A stretch of 64,000 bases of DNA from Cognatundibacterium squillarum. GTDB taxonomy: Bacteria > Pseudomonadota > Gammaproteobacteria > Burkholderiales > Burkholderiaceae_D. How positions within the stretch are numbered: position 1 is the first letter of the stretch; each line of letters begins with the position of its first letter. Made by a program: the position numbers and the translations under genes. This document shows, piece by piece, positions 25,797 through 35,374 of this stretch. The notes beneath the pieces were generated by a model. It saw nothing but the letters and a program-made list of their open reading frames with translations. It had not been told where the DNA came from and searched no databases. The stretch is taken from NCBI RefSeq assembly GCF_014652435.1, contig NZ_BMYU01000009.1, positions 92,139 through 156,138 of the forward strand, read 5' to 3'.

Positions 25797-28112
25797 ATGA
25801 ATCTCCGATCCGGCAAATTGCAATTTTTTCGCAAAGTCCTTCTTTGCTGCACTGGCTTTCTGTTCCTGCTGCCAGCTGTCACCGCGCAGGCAGAAAGCCT
25901 GACCGTACAACACAGTATTAAAAAACATCCGAAAGTCTGCCTTGCCTTATCCGGCGGTGGCGCACGCGGTTTTGCACATATCGGAGTGCTGAAAAAACTG
26001 GAGGAAATGCGGATTCCGGTTGACTGCATTGCGGGTACCAGCATGGGCGCAGTGATCGGTGGTTTGTACGCTTCCGGCTTATCTGCCAGCGAAATTGAAA
26101 AACGACTCGCGCAAACAAAACTGAATGATGTGGCGCTGGACCGCGTTGACCGCCGCATTCAGCCGCAATCCATCAGAGAAGAAGACGAACAGTATCCGCT
26201 GGGCGCAACGCTGGGTGTCAGCGCCAACGGCGTGCGCCTTCCTGCCGGTGTGGTGCAGGCCAATCAGTTTCAGGAATTAATTCAGAACTGGACTTCGCAT
26301 CTGGCACCCGATTTACCGTTTGACCGCTTGCCGATTCCTTTCCGCGCCGTGGCAACCGATCTGGAAACCGGGCAAATGGTGGTGTTCGATAAAGGTCCTC
26401 TGCACAAGGCAATTCGCGCCAGTATGGCAGCGCCCGGTGTATTCGCGCCGACCGAAATCGACGGACGCTTGCTGGCGGATGGTGGTCTGGTGAAAAATCT
26501 GCCGGTAGACATTGCGCGGGAAATGGGCGCAGATGTCATCATCGCCGTCAACATCGGCACCCCGCTGCTGCCGCGCGACAAACTGCAAACTCTGTTCAGT
26601 GTCAGTCAGCAAATGATTAATATTCTGACCGAGCAAAACGTTGAGGCACAAAAAAAGCTGATCATCGCCGGCAATGACATTCTGATTGAACCGGATCTCG
26701 GTGATATCGGTTTTATGGATTTTGGCCGCGCCCGTGATGCCATTCAGATCGGGGAAAATGCCGCCATCCGGAAACAAGCGTTTCTGTCTGCGCTGGCGGT
26801 GCCGGAATATGTGCACAACGTGAATGCCCGTGTCCGCGAAAACACCATGCTGCGGCCGGTACAGATCAGTTTCGTTGAGATCGAAAATGATGCAGCGATT
26901 CCGGTGGATGATATCCGCCGTCAGCTAGGCATCAGTACCGGTGAGTTTTACGTGGCTGACGATATCAACCGCAAACTGACCGAACTGAACAGCCGCCGCG
27001 AATTTGACAGCATCAGCCATGAGCTGGTGCAAAAAGGTGATGAATACGGCGTGAAGATCAAAACCAAGGGCAAAAACTGGGGACCGCATTTCCTGCGCTT
27101 CGGCCTCAGTCTGTCCAGCGGTTTTGATGGTGCCGGTGGTTATCGTCTGCAAGTCGGGCATCGCCGTCCGTGGCTGACGGAAGGCGGACTTGAATGGCGC
27201 AATGATGCTGAGTTCGGCAATGTGCTGAAGTTACGCAGCGAACTGCGCCAGCCTTTATACGAGCGCGAAGGAATGTATCTCGCACCGTTTGCAGAGTTTT
27301 CTGATTCTTCGCTGAATTATTACCGTGAAGATGTCCGTCTGGCGGAATACAGCCTGCGCACTGAACGGGCCGGTATCGAACTGGCGATACCGCTCGGTGT
27401 ACGCAGTACGCTGGGCGAAGCGCGTATCGGTCTGAATTTCAACAGCTACCGCGTTTCGCCAAAACTGGGGGGCATTCTGATCGGTTCAGCAAATGACCCG
27501 ACCATCACCAGCATTTCGAATGCGCTGCCGCAGGCCACCTTGCAGCAGTTCGGTCTGAAAACCGGTTTCGTGATTGACCAGCTCAGCGATCCGGCATTTC
27601 CGCGTGAAGGTTATAAAGTGGAATCGTCGCTGTTCATCGGACTGGATGGCTCGCATCAGAAGTTTCAGGAATTGTCGGCCAGCGGTCTGTGGGCAGCCAG
27701 CCGCGGTAACCACAGCCTGAATCTGAAAATCAGCGCTGCCGGTTTATTTCAGTCCGATACCAGTCAGGCACGCGGTGTCGGGTCTTTCCTCGGCGGCTTC
27801 CAGAAACTTACGGCGTATCAGCAGGATCAGTTCGTCGGTAACTATATGCTGTACGGCAGCGCCACTTATCTGCTGCGTGCGGTAAATTTTGAAATGGCGG
27901 GACAAAGCCTGTTCCTGGGTACGTCGGTGGAAGCGGGACAAGCCTGGAATGAGCGCAAGGAATATTCGCCGAATAATATGCGCAAGAGCATCAGCGTATT
28001 TACCGGTGTCAACAGCTTCCTTGGCCCTTTATATCTGGGGTTTGCTGTTGGTCAGAATGGTGCGAAGAATATTTTCTTCCAGCTCGGCAAACAAACCGAT
28101 CCGCTGCACTGA
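25797..28112 (+). CDS. Patatin-like phospholipase with C-terminal barrel (PlpD-like type Vd autotransporter)
   Basis: A 771-residue outer-membrane/secreted lipase. The signal peptide covers residues 1-32. The patatin domain carries the oxyanion motif GGGARG (53-58), the nucleophile elbow G-T-S82-M-G, and the catalytic Asp228 in ADGGLV, so the Ser-Asp dyad is intact. A single POTRA-like segment (about 340-420) precedes a beta-rich C-terminal half of the BamA/D15 surface-antigen type. This order is that of PlpD, which exports or displays its own lipase. A terminator follows directly. Confidence 0.9.
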   Translation: MNLRSGKLQFFRKVLLCCTGFLFLLPAVTAQAESLTVQHSIKKHPKVCLALSGGGARGFAHIGVLKKLEEMRIPVDCIAGTSMGAVIGGLYASGLSASEIEKRLAQTKLNDVALDRVDRRIQPQSIREEDEQYPLGATLGVSANGVRLPAGVVQANQFQELIQNWTSHLAPDLPFDRLPIPFRAVATDLETGQMVVFDKGPLHKAIRASMAAPGVFAPTEIDGRLLADGGLVKNLPVDIAREMGADVIIAVNIGTPLLPRDKLQTLFSVSQQMINILTEQNVEAQKKLIIAGNDILIEPDLGDIGFMDFGRARDAIQIGENAAIRKQAFLSALAVPEYVHNVNARVRENTMLRPVQISFVEIENDAAIPVDDIRRQLGISTGEFYVADDINRKLTELNSRREFDSISHELVQKGDEYGVKIKTKGKNWGPHFLRFGLSLSSGFDGAGGYRLQVGHRRPWLTEGGLEWRNDAEFGNVLKLRSELRQPLYEREGMYLAPFAEFSDSSLNYYREDVRLAEYSLRTERAGIELAIPLGVRSTLGEARIGLNFNSYRVSPKLGGILIGSANDPTITSISNALPQATLQQFGLKTGFVIDQLSDPAFPREGYKVESSLFIGLDGSHQKFQELSASGLWAASRGNHSLNLKISAAGLFQSDTSQARGVGSFLGGFQKLTAYQQDQFVGNYMLYGSATYLLRAVNFEMAGQSLFLGTSVEAGQAWNERKEYSPNNMRKSISVFTGVNSFLGPLYLGFAVGQNGAKNIFFQLGKQTDPLH

Positions 28113-28121
28113 TACAGCGCT

Positions 28122-28162
28122 GGACGCATTTCATCCTGTTTCAGAAATGCGTCCCGCTATTT
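28122..28162 (+). terminator. Terminator of the patatin autotransporter gene
   Basis: Perfect 11-bp arms GGACGCATTTC (28122-28132) and GAAATGCGTCC (28144-28154) are followed by CGCTATTTTT. Confidence 0.82.
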
Positions 28163-28185
28163 TTAAGGCAGGTTACGCTTGTCAG

Positions 28186-29148
28186 TTACAGTGATTCAAC
28201 AATCGCTGTGTCAATGGCCCCGAACACGGACTTACCGGCTTTATCAAGCATCTCGATTTTCAGTAAATCCCCGTGGCGCAGAAAGCTGCTGCGGTATTCT
28301 CCGGTTGCCGCTTTTTCCAGCGCCCGTTTTTCTGCCAGACAGCCGACACCGCGCGTGGTTTGCGCATCCGTCACTACCCCGCCGCTGATCAGTGTGCCGT
28401 TCACTACCGCGCTGTGCAGTGACAGATACGACAGTAATTGCGGAAACGAGAATGCCATACCACCTGCATCCGGTTGCCCGATCAGATTCCCGTTCCAGCT
28501 GATTCTGACCGGCAGTGACACTTTCCCCTCACGCCAGTGTTCGCCCAGTTCATCCGGCGTCACCAGCACCGGCGCCAGCGTCGTCCCGGCATCTGCCAGC
28601 GAGAAATGCGTCGTTTCCTGCAGGCTGGCTGCGTGCAGACGCCACTGACAACCCAGACCAATCAGACGGATTTGCTCAAATGCCGCCGCAATACTGCTGC
28701 CCTGCTCTGCATCACCGCTCAGCACCAGAATCTCCGCAGAAAAATCCAGTTCTGCCTGTTCTGACATTAACAGCAAATCTTCTGCCGGTGCGCGCATCAG
28801 ATCGCTGCGGCTCTCGGTGATGAACGGCAAGCCAGCGGCAGTCTTCTGTGACTGCCCTGCCAGCACGCGCTCTGCAAAGGCAGGATACGTCTGGGCTGTG
28901 AATTTACGGAATGCGCGCGGCAGCGGTGCCATGCAGGCGCCCGCTTTCCACTCGAAGCTGTGTGCAGCTTTGCCGCTGTTCAGTTTCTGATACAGCGCTT
29001 CCAGTTGCGGACTGATAAAACCCCAGTCATCCAGCGCAGCCTGCAGCGTCGGCGCAATATCATGCGCGATGCAGGCAGTTTTCAAGTCGCGTGCCACGAC
29101 GATCAGTTGTCCGTTACGGGACCCATCATTCAACGTTGCCAGTTTCAT
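28186..29148 (-). CDS. Fumarylacetoacetate hydrolase-fold protein, metal ligands apparently lost
   Basis: A 320-residue FAH-family protein. The N-terminus MKLATLNDGSRNGQLIVVAR and the C-terminus FGAIDTAI match the proteobacterial FAH group of about 327 residues. In active members the metal is held by E-x-E (DFEAE) and by the Asp of an NDVS-type loop. Here the first reads LDFSAEI, with one Glu replaced by Ser137. The loop reads GLGCQWRL, with Gln168 where Asp is expected. The segment 81-125 is also divergent. It is probably not a normal hydrolase; a regulatory or altered role is inference. It is divergent from the DUF885 gene. Confidence 0.82.
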   Translation of the reverse strand: MKLATLNDGSRNGQLIVVARDLKTACIAHDIAPTLQAALDDWGFISPQLEALYQKLNSGKAAHSFEWKAGACMAPLPRAFRKFTAQTYPAFAERVLAGQSQKTAAGLPFITESRSDLMRAPAEDLLLMSEQAELDFSAEILVLSGDAEQGSSIAAAFEQIRLIGLGCQWRLHAASLQETTHFSLADAGTTLAPVLVTPDELGEHWREGKVSLPVRISWNGNLIGQPDAGGMAFSFPQLLSYLSLHSAVVNGTLISGGVVTDAQTTRGVGCLAEKRALEKAATGEYRSSFLRHGDLLKIEMLDKAGKSVFGAIDTAIVESL

Positions 29149-29407
29149 TTTGTACTCACTGAAAATTCTGCTTTATTCGGTCAGACCGCATTGTCCGTGC
29201 AGGACGCTGCCGAATGCAAGACACAATTGTGCGGAACTAATCGCCGCCAGTTCAGCCAAACGCATCACATTTACCACCTCCGTGGCGGACAAACTGTGCC
29301 GACCCAGTGGTGGCCGATACGTTTTCGCACGAAATCACCACAGAAAACGGCATAAATCCCCAAAAAATCCCTACAATCGCCAGCTATCAGAAAAATACGG
29401 CATAACA

Positions 29408-31234
29408 ATGATATTCCGACACACCACCTTATCCCTTTTGCTGGCAAGCGCCGGTTTGCTTTTCGTTCAGACACCTGCGAACGCGACCACCGCGGCAACC
29501 GCAACACCGACTGCAAAAAAACAGTCTGCACAACAAATCCGGCTCGCTGAACTGGCAGAAGACTATTACCAGAAGTCACTGGAACTGAATCCGATCAGTG
29601 CGACTGAGCAAGGTGAACATCGCTACGATGATCGCCTGCCAATGACGCTGACACCCGAAGTACGCGCACAGGAACTGGCGTTTTACAAAAAACTGCATGC
29701 AGATTTGAGCCGCATTCAGCGTCAGCAATTAAATGTGCAGGAAAAGCAGACACTGGACATCATGCTGTTTGAAACCGAAGCAGCGCTGAAGCTGTCTGCG
29801 TTTCCTGATCATCTGATGCCGGTCAACCAGATGGACAGCATTCCGCTGACACTGGCGCATTTTGCCGGTGGTCAGAGCGCACAACCGCTGAAAACGCCGG
29901 AGCAATACCGGACTTTCCTGAAGCGTTTACAGCAATTCCCGGCATGGCTGCAGGCGGCACAAGCCAATATGCAGGAAGGTATGCAACGCAAAGTCGTGTT
30001 ACCGAAAGCGCTGGTCATTTCAATGCTGCCGCAATACGAGCACATGGTGACGGCACAGCCGGAAGACCATCCTTACTTTGCGCCGCTGAAGCAGTTTCCG
30101 GAACAGTTCAGCGCGCAGGATAAACAGCAACTGACCAGCGAATACCGCGAGGCGCTGAAACAACAGATTATTCCCGCGCTGGCGCAATTCCTGCAATTCC
30201 TGAAAACGACCTATCTGCCAGCGGCACGCACCAGCACTGGCTGGGCTGATCTGCCGGACGGAAAACGCTGGTACAACACCTGGGCACAAGTGCAGACCAC
30301 GACCAGCCTGACACCGGAAGCGATTCACCAGACTGGCCTGAAAGAAGTCGCGCGTATTCAGTCTGAATACGCCAAACTTGGCCCGCAACTGGGTTACAAA
30401 GGCGAAGCGAAGGCTTTCCCTGCATGGATGGAAGCACAAACCACTTACAAACCGTTTAAAACGGAAAAAGAAGTGCTGGATGCCTATCTGCAGATTGATG
30501 CCTATGTCCGCAAAAAACTGCCGGACTACTTCGGCAAAATTCCGAAAGCAGTACTGGAAATTCGTCCTGAGCCGGAAATCAGTCGCGCTACGGCATCGGA
30601 CCACTACAGCTCTCCTGCGCTGGATGGCTCCCGTCCCGGCGTGTTCTGGGCAGTGATCAATAATCCGGCCGACTATGCCACCACCGGTATGAAAACCCTG
30701 TATCTGCATGAAGGCCAGCCGGGGCATCATTTCCATTTAGCTTTCCTGCAGGAACTGGATTTACCGAAATTCCGCCGCGTCGGTGGCAATACCGCTTACA
30801 CCGAAGGCTGGGCGCTGTATTCGGAAACGCTGGGTAAAGAAATGGGCTTGTTCGAGAATGACCCTGCCTCTTACTACGGCCATCTGAGCGATGAAATGCT
30901 GCGCGCGACCCGTCTGGTGGTGGATACCGGTATGCATGCGAAAGGCTGGACCCGTGAGCAAGGCATTCAGTATCTGCAGGAAACACTCGGCTACACCGAA
31001 GCCGCTTCACGTCAGGCGATTGAACGCTACATGGCGTGGCCGGGTCAGGCACTCGGTTACAAAGTCGGCTCACTGAAAATCATGGAATTGCGCAAACGGG
31101 CAGAAAAAGAGCTGGGTGCAAAATTCAGTCTGAAAGCCTTTCATGATGCAGTGCTGAGCGACGGCACACTGCCGCTGGCTTTGCTGGAAAAGAAAATGTT
31201 GCTGTGGATTGCAACGCAAAAGGCGGCAGGCTGA
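29408..31234 (+). CDS. DUF885 family zinc metallopeptidase, exported
   Basis: A 608-residue protein with a signal peptide (residues 1-26, ending TPANATT). DUF885 proteins are predicted M2/M3-like zinc peptidases. The zinc motif is HEGQPGHH at about 434-441 with a downstream YTEGWALYSE glutamate helix, as in active members. The ATG at 29408 begins the signal peptide; a longer open frame upstream has no coding character. The substrate is unknown, presumably peptides in the periplasm. No terminator was seen before the HDOD gene, so read-through is possible. Confidence 0.88.
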   Translation: MIFRHTTLSLLLASAGLLFVQTPANATTAATATPTAKKQSAQQIRLAELAEDYYQKSLELNPISATEQGEHRYDDRLPMTLTPEVRAQELAFYKKLHADLSRIQRQQLNVQEKQTLDIMLFETEAALKLSAFPDHLMPVNQMDSIPLTLAHFAGGQSAQPLKTPEQYRTFLKRLQQFPAWLQAAQANMQEGMQRKVVLPKALVISMLPQYEHMVTAQPEDHPYFAPLKQFPEQFSAQDKQQLTSEYREALKQQIIPALAQFLQFLKTTYLPAARTSTGWADLPDGKRWYNTWAQVQTTTSLTPEAIHQTGLKEVARIQSEYAKLGPQLGYKGEAKAFPAWMEAQTTYKPFKTEKEVLDAYLQIDAYVRKKLPDYFGKIPKAVLEIRPEPEISRATASDHYSSPALDGSRPGVFWAVINNPADYATTGMKTLYLHEGQPGHHFHLAFLQELDLPKFRRVGGNTAYTEGWALYSETLGKEMGLFENDPASYYGHLSDEMLRATRLVVDTGMHAKGWTREQGIQYLQETLGYTEAASRQAIERYMAWPGQALGYKVGSLKIMELRKRAEKELGAKFSLKAFHDAVLSDGTLPLALLEKKMLLWIATQKAAG

Positions 31235-31402
31235 AGTTTCTTGTAACTTTTGTTACCGCCGGATTGACCAGAAATCTGAAGTCTTGCAGAATGTAAAACG
31301 GCATACAATCAGGGATACAGTCACTGCCTCCATCCGACGGCAGTGACGTTCTGGCCAGTTCAAGGAACCTCCGTTTTCCGAACCATTGAGCGAATTTCTG
31401 CA

Positions 31403-32305
31403 ATGAACAGACAAAAAGCCCTCAAATGCATCGTCGCGCAAGCCAATCAGGGCGACCTTGTCTTTCCTGCCAACGTGGCAGCATCCCTGAAACTGCAACA
31501 AACGATCGATGACCCCGACTGCTCGGTGGATACCGCAGCCAAACTGGTACTGAACGAACCCCTGCTGGCCGCAAAGGTGGTGGCGATTGCCAATTCGGCA
31601 GCATATAACCGTGGCAGCGATGTGACCAATGTGAAAGCGGCGATTTCCCGTCTCGGTTTTCGCACCCTCAGAGCCATCGTTTCCTCTCTGGTGATTAAAC
31701 AACTGGCCGGCACCAGTAAAAATCCCGATATCCAGCTGATGACGAACCGCCTGTGGCAGCACACGGCGGAAGTTGCAGCGCTGTCGCAAGTGATTGCGCG
31801 CCGCGTTACCCGCCTTGATCCGGATACCGCATTGTTCGCAGGTATCGTGCATGAAGTCGGTAATTTCTATCTGTTTTCGCGTGCTGAAGAATTCCCTGCC
31901 CTGCTGCAGCCGGATGAACTGGCACATCTGCATGATATTTCCGATGACACGCAGGTTAGCGATGACTTGCCGGACTTTGAAGATACGCTGGTTGATCTGG
32001 AGTCATCTGAAGCGATTATTGGCCGTGCGGTCGCGGCACGCCTATTCCTGCCTGCGCAGGTCAGCGAAGCGCTGGATGGCATGTGGTACGGCTTACGCGC
32101 CATGCCACCGGAAACACTGGCCGATACGCTGTTACTGGCGAACGAGCTGGCTGTCCATAAATCGCCGCTGGATTACAACTCTTACTCTGAATCCGAACGC
32201 TTTACCTCGGAAATCGATTTCACTGTCGGCGACGGCACACTGGCCAGCATTCTTGAAGAATCTGACGAAGAGTTAAAAACCCTGACCTCAGCACTGCTGG
32301 TGTAA
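31403..32305 (+). CDS. HDOD domain signalling protein
   Basis: A 300-residue protein of the HDOD group, HD-related domains usually without the full metal site that act in signalling or stress networks. Residues 15-210 fit HDOD: VFPANVAASLKLQQT, VLNEPLLAAKVVAIANSAAY, ISRLGFRTLRAIV and a later LFAGIVHEVGNFYL. The C-terminal 90 residues are acidic. ATG 31403 is chosen over an upstream GTG because the HDOD alignment begins right after it. No partner GGDEF/EAL domain is fused. Confidence 0.88.
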   Translation: MNRQKALKCIVAQANQGDLVFPANVAASLKLQQTIDDPDCSVDTAAKLVLNEPLLAAKVVAIANSAAYNRGSDVTNVKAAISRLGFRTLRAIVSSLVIKQLAGTSKNPDIQLMTNRLWQHTAEVAALSQVIARRVTRLDPDTALFAGIVHEVGNFYLFSRAEEFPALLQPDELAHLHDISDDTQVSDDLPDFEDTLVDLESSEAIIGRAVAARLFLPAQVSEALDGMWYGLRAMPPETLADTLLLANELAVHKSPLDYNSYSESERFTSEIDFTVGDGTLASILEESDEELKTLTSALLV

Positions 32306-32349
32306 TGCAGCATTGCTAACCAGCTCTGCGCAGGCATCCTGCCTGCCCA

Positions 32350-32394
32350 AAGAAAAAGCACCGTTTCTGTTCAAAGAAAACGGTGCTTTTTTTA
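32350..32394 (+). terminator. Terminator of the HDOD gene
   Basis: Arms AAAAAGCACCGTTT (32353-32366) and AAACGGTGCTTTTT (32378-32391), continuing into T residues. Confidence 0.9.
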
Positions 32395-32473
32395 TGCTGG
32401 CGGTGCTTGTCAGGTCTGCGTGTTTTTTGCTTCGCTGCTCAGCCTGCTCACAATCCGCTGAAGACCGGATGTT

Positions 32474-32576
32474 CAGGCTGAAAATGCCTCAAATGCGGTG
32501 TTCTGCATAGCCATCCGGCGGTCGTCGGCAGAAAGTCCGGGCCTCAGAAAACATCAGATGACGAACTCTGCACAAA
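32474..32576 (-). repeat. Dispersed convergent-junction repeat, copy D
   Basis: The core lies on the minus strand at 32519-32534. In that sense it is preceded by TTCGTCATCTGATG and TGAGGCCCGGAC, and followed by CCGGATGGCTATGCAGAA, then CACCGCATTTGAGGCATTTTC. It is very close to copy A. It lies between the HDOD gene and ilvE, which converge. Confidence 0.85.
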
Positions 32577-32627
32577 CACGATGCTGAACCAGCCGGAAAA
32601 CCAGCAGGTTCAGCGCCGCCTGAAGCA

Positions 32628-33620
32628 TTAGACGCGGGTGATCCAGCCGAAGCTGTCTTCTTCCAGACCTTGCTGCACGTCGTTCAGGTATTTGCGCAGA
32701 CGCTTCGCATTCACCGGTTCGCCGCCTTGTTTCACGTGATGTGTTTCGCCTTCGTAAACGATTTCACCGATCGGCGCCAGCACCGCTGCTGTACCGGACA
32801 GAGCCACTTCACCGGTTTTGATCCACTCGATCAGTTCCGTTGCCTGAATATTGCGCTCGGTCACTTTGTAACCCAGTTTCGCTGCCACTTGCAGCAGGGA
32901 GTCACGAGTGATGCCCGGCAGGAATTCAGAACTCAGTGGCTTTGTCAGCACTTCGTTGTCGTTGATCAGCAGACAGTTGGCCGCGCCGGTTTCCTGCACG
33001 TCGCCACCCGGTGCAAAGATCACCTGTGCTGTGTTGTATTTCTCTTTCGCAGACAAAATCAGACCCAGTGCGCTGGCGTAGTTACCGCCGGATTTCACGC
33101 TGCCGAAGTGCGGTGCGCAACGCTGGTGTTCAGTATCCAGCAATACGCGCATTTTCGCGTCAGCAGGGAAATAATCGCCAACCGGAGAAATCAGTACGTA
33201 CAGCATGGCTGTGCGGGTTGGTGCTGCTGCACGGCCAATCGACTGATCTGTACCGATCAGCGTAGGACGAATGTAGGCAGAGCCTGGAAACGCCGGTACT
33301 TCGTCGCGGTGTTTGGCGAGGATGTCGATAATCATCGCTTTCAGTTGCTCAGTGTCCGGCACTGGCAGATGCAGGCAGCGCGCGCTGTTCTGCATACGTT
33401 TAACGTGATCATCCAGACGGAAGATATTGATTTTTCCATCGGCGGCGCGGAAGGCTTTCATGCCTTCGAAACAGGTACTGGCGTAATGCAGTACGTGTGT
33501 GGCCGGATGCAGAGGCAGTTTGTCGCTAGGAACAAAACTGGTTTCAGACCATTTTTCGCCATCATAGGTAGCGAAGGTCATTTCATCAAAAAATACGGTA
33601 CCAAATTCTGCGTTTGCCAT
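32628..33620 (-). CDS. ilvE: Branched-chain amino acid aminotransferase
   Basis: A 330-residue fold-type IV PLP aminotransferase interconverting Leu/Ile/Val and their 2-oxo acids with glutamate. The family segments are HVLHYASTCFEGMKAFR, RLDDHVKRMQNSA and SVKSGGNYASALGLILSAKEK, with the PLP lysine. GGDVQETGAANCLLI and ALSGTAAVLAPIGEI also fit. The length fits the ~330-residue ilvE type. It is monocistronic, with a 490-base upstream region lacking a clear gene; no leader peptide rich in branched-chain codons was found. Confidence 0.95.
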   Translation of the reverse strand: MANAEFGTVFFDEMTFATYDGEKWSETSFVPSDKLPLHPATHVLHYASTCFEGMKAFRAADGKINIFRLDDHVKRMQNSARCLHLPVPDTEQLKAMIIDILAKHRDEVPAFPGSAYIRPTLIGTDQSIGRAAAPTRTAMLYVLISPVGDYFPADAKMRVLLDTEHQRCAPHFGSVKSGGNYASALGLILSAKEKYNTAQVIFAPGGDVQETGAANCLLINDNEVLTKPLSSEFLPGITRDSLLQVAAKLGYKVTERNIQATELIEWIKTGEVALSGTAAVLAPIGEIVYEGETHHVKQGGEPVNAKRLRKYLNDVQQGLEEDSFGWITRV

Positions 33621-34013
33621 GATTTATATATCCCCAAAAATACTGCAACAATTTGTTGAATCCTCGGAGTCAGCAGCATGCTGTTACCGCTGGTGACCGG
33701 AATCTGGTGGCCCTGATCAGACCACGGTGCTGGCCGGGTTCGGCTGCACCGTCATCACTTGGCTGTGTCAGTACGTCGCTGCATGCGTACTGAGCAATCA
33801 GGCAAGGCTCTTCACGATCTTTCTATTCTATCGAATTCGCGCTGAAAAAAACCGGTACAAGGCTGATAATTATCGCGATGCATCGCTGCACTGTTCTCAG
33901 GCACTTCCCTGTGTAATCTGTACAGACAGTGTTGCAGATGCTGCAATCGCACATAAAAAGTCAGCCGTACTGGCCCAGTCGCGATACCGGTACAGTCAGA
34001 CTGTTCCGGAAAA
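33621..34013. other. Non-coding region upstream of ilvE
   Basis: No gene is supported between the ilvE start and the prpF terminator. The region should contain the ilvE promoter on the minus strand. I see no recognisable attenuator or riboswitch in it. Confidence 0.55.
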
Positions 34014-34054
34014 TGAAAAAGAACGCTGCCTTTCCGGCTGCGTTCTTTTTTCTT
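34014..34054 (-). terminator. Terminator of the prp operon downstream of prpF
   Basis: Arms AAAAAGAACGC (34016-34026) and GCGTTCTTTTT (34040-34050). The run of T on the minus strand suits the end of prpF. Confidence 0.85.
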
Positions 34055-34110
34055 TACAGGCACTGATGGGCTGATACGGAAACGATAATTCCCGCTCAGC
34101 GCAGCACATC

Positions 34111-35307
34111 TCAAATGCCGGTCAGCGTCTCCGCAGGAATTCTGACCCAGCCCTCCATCAGCACACGTGCACTGCGACTCATGATCGCGCGGGAGACTTT
34201 CCACTGACCATTGTCCTGCACTGCTTCCGCACCCACGCGCAGCGTGCCGGACGGATGACCGAAACGCACAGCCTGTTTCGCGCCACCGGCCGCATTACTG
34301 ACCAGCGTACCCGGAATCGCTGCAGCCGTACCAATCGCCACAGCAGCCGTTCCCATCATCGCGTGATGCAGCTTACCCATCGACAAAGCACGTACCAGCA
34401 AATCAATATCCGCTGCCTGCACGGTTTTATTGCTGGACGACTGATAGCTCGCCGCCGGTGCCACAAACGCGATTTTCGGTGTGTGCTGACGGGTCGCGGC
34501 TTCGGCGATATCTTTGATCAGCCCCATTTTGACTGCGCCGTAAGCGCGGATGGTTTCAAAGCGTGCCAGTGCTGCTGCATCGCCATTGATTGCGTCCTGC
34601 AATTCCGTGCCCTGATAACCGATATCCGCGGCATTCACAAAAATCGTCGGAATACCGGCATTGATCATGGTAGCTGGAAAACTGCCGATGCCCGGCACGT
34701 CCAGTGTGTCGATCAGATTCCCGGTCGGGAACATCGCACCGCCGTCACCGTCTTCATCGGCCGCAGGGTCCATGAATTCCAGCTGCACTTCTGCTGCCGG
34801 AAATGTCACGCCATCCAGTTCAAAATCGCCGGATTCCTGCACCTGACCATTGCACACCGGAATATGCGCAATAATGGTTTTGCTGATATTCGCCTGCCAG
34901 ATTCTGACGGTCGCCAGCCCGTTTTGCGGAATCCGGCTCGCATCGACCAGACCGCTGCTGATCGCAAACGCACCGACGGCCGCGGACAAATTGCCGCAAT
35001 TGCCACTCCAGTCAACAAAGGCTTTATCGATGGATACCTGACCGAACAGATAATCAACATCATGATCCGCACGGCTGGATGGCGACAGAATCACGGTTTT
35101 GCTGGTACTGGAGGTAGCGCCGCCCATACCGTCAATCTGCTTGCCGTAAGGATCGGGACTGCCGATTACGCGCAGTAACACCGCGTCGCGTGCCGGTCCC
35201 GGCTGCTGCGCTGCTTCCGGTAAATCCTGCAGACGGAAAAACACGCCTTTGCTGGTACCACCGCGCATGTAAGTCGCGGGAATTCTGATTTGCGGGAGAA
35301 AACTCAT
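34111..35307 (-). CDS. prpF: 2-methylaconitate isomerase PrpF
   Basis: A 398-residue PrpF with the diaminopimelate-epimerase-like fold. It isomerises the 2-methylaconitate released by AcnD so that aconitase can finish the conversion to 2-methylisocitrate. The N-terminus RIPATYMRGGTSKGVFF is diagnostic. It continues with DGMGGATSSTSKTVI and WSGNCGNLSAAVGAFAI. AGAGAG precedes the ATG. It follows acnD by 67 bases and ends the operon at a terminator. Confidence 0.96.
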   Translation of the reverse strand: MSFLPQIRIPATYMRGGTSKGVFFRLQDLPEAAQQPGPARDAVLLRVIGSPDPYGKQIDGMGGATSSTSKTVILSPSSRADHDVDYLFGQVSIDKAFVDWSGNCGNLSAAVGAFAISSGLVDASRIPQNGLATVRIWQANISKTIIAHIPVCNGQVQESGDFELDGVTFPAAEVQLEFMDPAADEDGDGGAMFPTGNLIDTLDVPGIGSFPATMINAGIPTIFVNAADIGYQGTELQDAINGDAAALARFETIRAYGAVKMGLIKDIAEAATRQHTPKIAFVAPAASYQSSSNKTVQAADIDLLVRALSMGKLHHAMMGTAAVAIGTAAAIPGTLVSNAAGGAKQAVRFGHPSGTLRVGAEAVQDNGQWKVSRAIMSRSARVLMEGWVRIPAETLTGI

Positions 35308-35374
35308 AGCTCTCTTTCTTAAGAAAAATCAGGCTGCCGGAAACATACGTCCCCACGCAGCCTGATGATCCGGA

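Noticed and set aside
29069..29407. An N-terminal extension of the DUF885 protein
   Set aside because: The added 113 residues lack coding character, overlap the divergent FAH gene and would bury the signal peptide.
33621..34013. An attenuator or leader peptide before ilvE
   Set aside because: No run of Leu/Ile/Val codons and no terminator/antiterminator pair could be found.
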